Shown here: positions 58,945 to 64,000 of the stretch, in pieces
Layout of the letters: each line of letters opens with the position of its first letter
How positions within the stretch are numbered: the stretch's first letter is position 1
Origin: Nymphaea colorata
Lineage: Eukaryota; Streptophyta; Magnoliopsida; Nymphaeales; Nymphaeaceae
DNA length: 64,000 nt
Direction of reading: 5' to 3'
Assembly: GCF_008831285.2 (NCBI RefSeq)
Contig: NC_045147.1
Location: 7,592,334-7,656,333 of the forward strand
The notes under the pieces: generated by a model
What the model was told of the DNA's origin: nothing
The model's input: only the letters and a program-made list of their open reading frames with translations
The model's database searches: none
Translations under genes and position numbers: made by a program

Positions 58945-59886
58945 GCAGCAATCTCCGTCTCCTGCAGCGACCATCGGGCACAGAGGAGTCCTCTGTCATT
59001 TTCAGTCTCCCCACATCGTCATCTCTGTAATCTTTTTCTTTATCTTCCTCCCCTGACCACTCTCCCATCACCTCTCCATTGTTCTGCTCAAGCCCAGCTC
59101 ATTCTTCTTCCTCTATCCCCCTCCAGTTGTCTCTGCTCTCTTTGCATCTCTCTCCGCTTCAATCCCGGCATCCCTCCATCGACGGACAGGCATGTTTTTT
59201 CTCGTCCCTCTCTCTTTATGCTTTCCCTTTTTTTCATCCGCTACATGCACCGCCCATCACCGTCGATTTCTCTCTCTCCTTTGTTTCATCCACAGGAAGG
59301 GGAGCTCCAGTGGCAGATGACAGGCTTATCACCACTGCTCCACCCACGCAATTCCTCCCTATTGCTCCAATGCAATCCAGCCTCATGCTGCCACCCCCCT
59401 ACGTGAGCAAAGACATAATCCGCTCTTCCTCCTTCATTCTCCTCCCTAGCGGCAAGCTCCGATTTTTCCCCGATCTTTCGCTCATCCCCTACTCACTGAC
59501 GGTTTCACAGCAGCACCGATGAGCCCCTGCCGCCTGATCAACCCTCTCACTGCATCTCCCCAATTGCTACTAGGCCCTCCTTTCTTCCTCTTCTCCAATT
59601 CCTCCACCCCCCCCCCCCCCCACCTTGTCCACATTTCAGCCACCTCCCACGAGTTCACCCTCCTTCATCGGAATACCACCAGCCGCTCCACCACCACTAT
59701 GGCCTCTATTCATGATGTAGGGCCTTCAGCATCAATCATTTATTTTCACCTCCAACAGTTGCCACAATTTCCATTACCCTCCCCTACTCAGTCGGTCTTC
59801 ACCATCAATTGGAACCGACAACTTGCACTTGCTCAAATAGAACCTGTTTGTCTTACTGCCCATATTTGTGCTCGTCATAGCGTCAT
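58945..59886. other. C-rich low-complexity DNA, no gene recognised
   Basis: CT/TCC-rich sequence with Ser/Pro/Leu-rich open stretches in two plus frames (58930-59406 and 59079-59522) and a 15-base C run at 59607-59621. The stretches overlap out of frame and resemble no protein family. They are explained by base composition. Confidence 0.4.
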
Positions 59887-59889
59887 TGA

Positions 59890-61008
59890 GGTAGCGTTTG
59901 ATGGCCAGAAATATGTTTATGAAAAGAAGTTTTCAGAAATTTATTTCTAGAATTGGTTTTTGAGAAATAAAATTCCACATTTCCAAAACTATGTTGTGTT
60001 TGTTAACTTGAAATTATTTTTCTGAAAACCAATTTCTGTGTTTGATGGTGAGGGAGGAAGAATCGGTGGAAATGGGAAAGCCTCCTTCCTTCCTTCCGCC
60101 TCCGCCTCCTTCCCTCCTCCCTTCTTCCCTTTCATCCTCCTCCCTTTTTCCCTTCTTCCGCCTCCGCCTCCTTCCCTTTCTTCCTCCTCCCTCCTTCCTC
60201 CTTCCCTTCTTCCTCCTCCCCCTTCTCTTCTTCTTTCTCCCTCCTCCCTCCTTCCATTATCGTGCCCAATCCCTCCTCCCTCCTTCCACGATCCCTCCTT
60301 CCCCTTTCCTCCTCCCCTTCTTCTGCCTCTGCCTTCTTCCCTTTCTTTCTCCTCCCTCCTTCCCCTTTCCTCCTCCCTCCTTCCTCCTCCCTCCTTCCCC
60401 TTCCCCATCGTCCCTCCTTCCTCCTCCCCTTCTTCCGCTTCCTTCCCTTTCTTCCTCCTCCCTCCTTCCCCTTTCCTCCTCCCCTTCTTCCTCCTCCTTC
60501 CCTTTCTTCCTCCTCCCTCCTTCCCCTTTCCTCCTCCCCTTCTTCCGTCTCCTTCCCTTTCTTCCTCCTCCCTCCTTCCCCTTTCCTCCTCCCTCCTCCC
60601 TCCTTCCTCCTTCCCTTTCTTCCTCCTCCCTCCTTCCCCTTTCCTCCTCCCTCCTTCCTCATTCCCTTTCCTCCTCCCTCCTTCCCCTTTCCTCCTCCCT
60701 CCTTCCTCCTTCCCTTTCTTCCTCCTTCCCCTTTCCTCCTCCCTCCTTCCTCCTTCCCTTTCTTCCTCCTCCCTCCTTCCCCTTTCTTCCTCCCTCCTTC
60801 CACAATCGTGCCCTGCCCAACGGCTCCAAGAAAAATTCTGGAAATATGTTTCCACCCCTCTGGGTGGAAACATATTTCCGGAAATATGTTTCCGATTGTG
60901 AAGTTAATGGTTAAAAAAAAATTCCATGTTTGATAAACCGGAAATCCTTGAAAATTTTGAATTTTATTCCTTGTGCTATAGGAAAATTCTTGGCCATCAA
61001 ACATTACC
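59890..61008. mobile_element. TIR DNA transposon with polypyrimidine core (PIF/Harbinger-like?)
   Basis: Left end GGTAGCGTTTGATGGCCAGA and the reverse complement of the right end, GGTAATGTTTGATGGCCAAG, form a terminal inverted repeat of about 20 bases. TGA flanks both ends (59887-59889 and 61009-61011), a 3-base target duplication. The subterminal parts contain palindromic GGAAACATATTTCC words (60845-60890) and TGTTTGAT repeats. The centre is a polypyrimidine tract of about 720 bases. No transposase is present, so it is non-autonomous. Superfamily is inferred from the 3-base duplication and similarity to 10215-11496. Confidence 0.7.
60075..60800 (+). repeat. Polypyrimidine tract, (CCTCCTTCC)-type repeats, about 725 bp
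   Basis: Almost only C and T on the plus strand, from irregular CCTCCTCCCTCCTTCC units of 9-36 bases. Long open frames on both strands (Pro/Ser/Leu on plus, Gly/Glu/Arg on minus) follow from the absence of A/G on one strand and are not genes. Confidence 0.95.
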
Positions 61009-61011
61009 TGA

Positions 61012-61435
61012 ATGCAATCCACCACAACGACTATCAACATCTACTACCACTAGCAGTAGCTATAGCTATTATCGTTTCTCGACGAGCGATTCGTGAATGT
61101 CCATGCACAATGATAATGCACAAGCCCAAAACTCCATAAAATCAGGAGCAAACGGATTTGGCAATATCAAAAGGAAGCAAATCAAGCAAGAGGAAATCAT
61201 GTTGATAACGTCGGTTAAGGCTACGCACTGGGATGGGCTGCCGCCGGGTACCCAGTAGGCTCGACTCGAGCCCGGGAAAAAGGGGTACGACCCGTTATCA
61301 GGCCGGGCTGGCCTGATGCCCAGGCTTAACGTCAATTCATATTATTCAAAAGCAAGGGAGAGATTTAAGGAAACAAATCTCAAATTTTGTTATGAACCAT
61401 GTTAAAAAAAAATTAATGTTCTTCTTCCTTTTTCA
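61012..61435 (+). mobile_element. Probable copia 5' LTR end and unassigned flank
   Basis: The sequence ends ...CCTTTTTCA directly before a primer-binding site at 61436, so its 3' part should be LTR. The start is not identifiable. It contains a GC-rich island at 61225-61325 with the palindromes GGGTACCC, CTCGAG and CCCGGG. Confidence 0.45.
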
Positions 61436-61450
61436 TGGTATCAGAGCTTA
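61436..61450 (+). promoter_or_regulatory. Copia primer-binding site (tRNA-Met type)
   Basis: TGGTATCAGAGCTTA, the canonical plant copia primer-binding site, immediately after an LTR-like CA end and 54 bases before the gag ATG. Confidence 0.85.
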
Positions 61451-61503
61451 AAAGCTCTAATCGGCAGAATTCTTGATTCTGGTGGCTGCGTCTTTTTCTT
61501 ATC

Positions 61504-61895
61504 ATGGCGACATCATCAACATCCTCAACAGCTAAGTATCCATATCCCTCCACGGTGAACGTGGCCAATTTCGTTTCTATCAAACTTTCACACAAAAACT
61601 ATTTGTTGTGGAAAACACAAATTCTTGGACTCATAGAAAGTCAAGGTTTGCTTGGTTTCATTGATGGGTCGATTCTCATGCCAGCTTCTACCATAGAATC
61701 TACAAAAATAGGTGAAGCTATGAGACGACCAAATTCTGATTTTTCTACTTGAAAAAAATCAGATTGTCTCCTAAGAGGTTGGACAACTGGGTCTCTCACA
61801 GAGGAAGTCTTAAGACTAGTCATGGGACATGAAACCTCTACACAGGTATGAAAAACTTTAATGGGTCTCTCACAGAGGAAGTCTTAGGACTAGTT
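61504..61895 (+). pseudogene. Copia gag N-terminus (truncated)
   Basis: ATG at 61504 begins MATSSTSSTAKYPYPSTVNV, followed by NFVSIKLSHKNYLLWKTQIL and GLIESQGLLGFIDGS, the characteristic N-terminus of one copia gag lineage. The frame continues past a stop (TGA at 61750, probably from TGG) as KKSDCLLRGWTTGSLTEEVL and LVMGHETSTQV, then a second TGG-to-TGA at 61849. A 32-base direct repeat (GGGTCTCTCACAGAGGAAGT and following, at 61789 and 61863) ends the recognisable part. The rest of gag and most of pol are missing downstream. Confidence 0.85.
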
Positions 61896-62511
61896 TGGAG
61901 ATAAACATGTTTCAAGTCCATATCCAAACTTTCGGTCTACATGTAAACTTGTTCTGATCATTTTCAGCAAAATTAGATTTTAAACTTGCATCCAAAATGG
62001 TAAAATCCAAAATATATGATTTCCATAAGGATTTTCAAAAACCAACAATGTTACGTGTGACGATCGTGATCATGACTTTAAAATATCATTGAGTTCGCAT
62101 CAAGTAACCTACATTTTTTTCTCCATTTTGAATATGTTCTTATTTTTAACTTAGAATGCAATTCTTCATAGAATTTAGTGCATTCATCGTAAGTGTGGTA
62201 TCTTTATCTCTCTTTTCCCATTTTTCATTTTAATTCAATAATTTCTTGTTGCTTGCTTTTGCATCATGCATAATAGATTGTATGTCTTATACATTTTCAT
62301 TATTATTATGTTGCAATCACAAAGAACCATCCTCATCCAGATACCAAGGACAATCTGTCTTCTTACTTTCTTTCATATTTTTAGCAAAATTAAAGTCATT
62401 CTTTTACTTCAATATAAGCTCCTCCAACAATTGATATCGTATCAAGGCAGTCATAGTTGTTTTGCTCTCATTACATAGGTGAGGTTGTCATGCTATCACA
62501 TCATGCAACAA
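61896..62511. other. Unrecognised DNA between copia gag and gypsy fragment
   Basis: AT-rich sequence with no recognisable coding motif. Confidence 0.35.
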
Positions 62512-63285
62512 TGTCTAAGAGTGATTCATCATACTGCATATTGTTGCCTCTTCATGTCTTCTTAAAGCATCAGCCACTACATTCATTTTTTTCAGATGAT
62601 ATGATATTTTGAAATCATAATCTTTTAAATACTCAGTCAATCTTATTTGCCTTAGATTGAAATTCTTTTGGGAGAACATGTACTTTAACAACTTGTGGCC
62701 TGTAAACACCCGAACACTACTTCATAAAGATAGTGTCTTCATATCTTCAGTCTGAATACTACCACTCTCAATTCCAAATCATGAGTGAGATAATTCTTTT
62801 CATGAGTCTTCAACTGTCGAGATGCATAAGCCACCACATGACCATGTTGCATCAATACACAGCCATTCGAGATAGGTGTAGTGCTAAGCTTGTCCTTCTG
62901 AGATTGGAGACTCTTCTCGCACTCCTCATTCCAAATGAACTTCACTCCTTTTTTTAATAGCTTAGTCATAGGCATAGCTGTTTTCAAATGTCTTGTATAA
63001 ACCTACAATAGTACTCTGCCAATATCAAAAAGCGTCAAACCTCAGTTACATTGCATGGTGTCCTTCAGTCCTGTATTGCCAATACCTTAACAGGGTCTAC
63101 AGAAACTCCATCTTTTGACATCACATGACCGGAGAAGTTGAAAAGAAAATGCATAGCAAGATCAATTATAAAAACTGAATATAGGTCCACGGCAGTAGGA
63201 ACAACTAAAATTACATGAGTTTGACCTTTACTAAGCATTTTAGGAGAAGTACCCCAATCTTTATTACTGTGCAACAATCAGAGTG
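62512..63285 (-). pseudogene. Ty3/gypsy reverse transcriptase-RNase H fragment
   Basis: Read on the minus strand: FSGHVMSKDGVSVDPVKVLA (63150-63075) is the end of the gypsy [22 protein letters not shown] (62975-62915) is the connection. [20 protein letters not shown] with [12 protein letters not shown] (62865-62775) is RNase H. GHKLLKYMFSQKNFNLRQIR and VVADALRRHE (62705-62535) are its end. The catalytic FSDAS segment of RNase H is deleted, and TDH has become TGH. Frameshifts separate the blocks. The type fits a chromovirus-like Ty3/gypsy element. It lies in the opposite orientation between copia gag and copia RNase H remnants. Confidence 0.88.
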
Positions 63286-63505
63286 CTAATGATGCTGCCT
63301 CCAACCACATAGATCACAGTCACATGAAACATATCAGAATATGCCAACATTTCATTAGAGAAAGGGTTGAAAAGACAGAGGTCTAATCCATGTGATGTTT
63401 AAAAGTTGTTATTGATTTGTTCGCTAAAGGCCTAACAAAATAGAAATTTCTGCTATTGAATAACAAATTGTCTATGGTGCCAAGCTATGTACAGCTTGAA
63501 AAGGG
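63286..63505 (+). pseudogene. Copia RNase H C-terminal remnant
   Basis: After frame adjustments the plus strand gives NHIDHSHMKHIRICQHFIRE (63302-63360), then VVIDLFAKGLTK and FLLLNNKLSMVPSYVQ (63405-63492), corresponding to the copia RNase H end (HIDxRYHFIRE...DxxTKxLxxxxFxxLxxKLG). GAAAAGGGGTGA at 63498 could be its polypurine tract. It may belong to the same element as the gag at 61504, with the middle deleted and gypsy sequence inserted. Confidence 0.6.
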
Positions 63506-63509
63506 GTGA

Positions 63510-64000
63510 TAAGATGTAATGGGAACAACCTAGCTGGATCTAAACAAAACTTGTTCAAATCCAAACTTAGCACACTACCAGACATTATAAACATGTCCAG
63601 AACTATATCATTGCATTTTTTTTTTTTAAATTTCAGGCTCCTTTCTATCCACGTGAAAAATGTGCACACTATGTTAAAGAGTCAGGTTTGAGCACTATCA
63701 CATTTGCAGCTATTGCCCCTCCAACTAGCACAAGCTTATCGCCTATCTATTCAAGATCAGAACTGAAAATCTTTGATGTAGAAAATGTGCTACAAAGACT
63801 ACGAAAGAGGGGACATTGTTTGTTAGATCTGCCTCCCTGGTGCTTATCTTTATGTTTACATTATCCCAAAAGTGCCATACTTCGTGGTTATTATGGCTTT
63901 GCTTACAATGTTCAGATGTTCTAGATAAAGGGAAAGATAAAGAGGAACCACTGAACTTCCTAATTTGGGCATATTGTTGTGATGCATGGCAATGAACTTT
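63510..64000. other. Unrecognised, possibly copia 3' LTR
   Basis: It follows a possible polypurine tract, so it may be LTR, but it shows no resemblance to 61012-61435 and no terminal TG can be fixed. An open stretch at 63688-63924 has no recognisable family. Confidence 0.3.

Noticed and set aside
58930-59522. Two open frames of about 150 codons, Ser/Pro-rich
   Set aside because: They overlap in different frames, follow CT-rich composition and match no family I know.
59989-61040. Several open frames of about 220-300 codons on both strands
   Set aside because: They are produced by the polypyrimidine tract; proteins are only Pro/Ser/Leu or Gly/Glu/Arg and have no domain.

Overview
This window reads as nuclear DNA of a flowering plant. 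It is AT-rich, has long (TA)n, (CT)n and (CA)n microsatellites, and is dominated by decayed LTR retrotransposons of the Ty1/copia and Ty3/gypsy types. It has almost no intact coding sequence. One gene looks complete. It lies on the minus strand at 23889-25379 and can be assembled into five exons with canonical splice sites. It encodes a class I RSL basic helix-loop-helix transcription factor (RHD6/RSL1 type), the family that starts root hairs and rhizoids. The species cannot be named from the sequence; class I RSL proteins only place it in the land plants. Layout: 1-5150 is old unrecognised repeat. 5158-9101 (plus) and 14282-17055 (minus) are two giant solo LTRs of one family in opposite orientation, each with a target-site duplication. 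Between them lie a PIF/Harbinger-like element (10215-11496) and an older LTR-element relic (about 11700-14276). 17061-21285 is further old repeat and 21286-21410 a small foldback element. 21880-23280 is a dead copia reverse transcriptase/RNase H, followed by the bHLH gene. 25.4-46 kb is mostly unrecognised DNA. It contains an inverted pair of copia LTRs (32124-33170), a probable decayed multi-exon gene on the minus strand (36739-38773), a PPR-DYW fragment (39293-39484), a palindrome-rich element (40183-40924) and a stray primer-binding site (45233). 46.1-52.9 kb looks like a large LTR element with a non-coding interior made of degenerate repeats, including a phase-perfect 27-bp minisatellite. 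52853-58944 is a copia element in a tandem-like arrangement, with a complete TRIM element nested in its 3' LTR. 59890-61008 is a TIR transposon with a polypyrimidine core. 61436-63500 is a copia remnant interrupted by minus-strand gypsy sequence. No CRISPR, operon or prokaryote-type system is present, and I see no convincing tRNA or rRNA gene. The most unusual objects are the inverted LTR hairpin with its primer-binding site in the loop, the degenerate GCACTTYGGTGCAC repeat field with the 27-bp array, and the copia/TRIM nest, where one LTR preserves the empty insertion site of the other.
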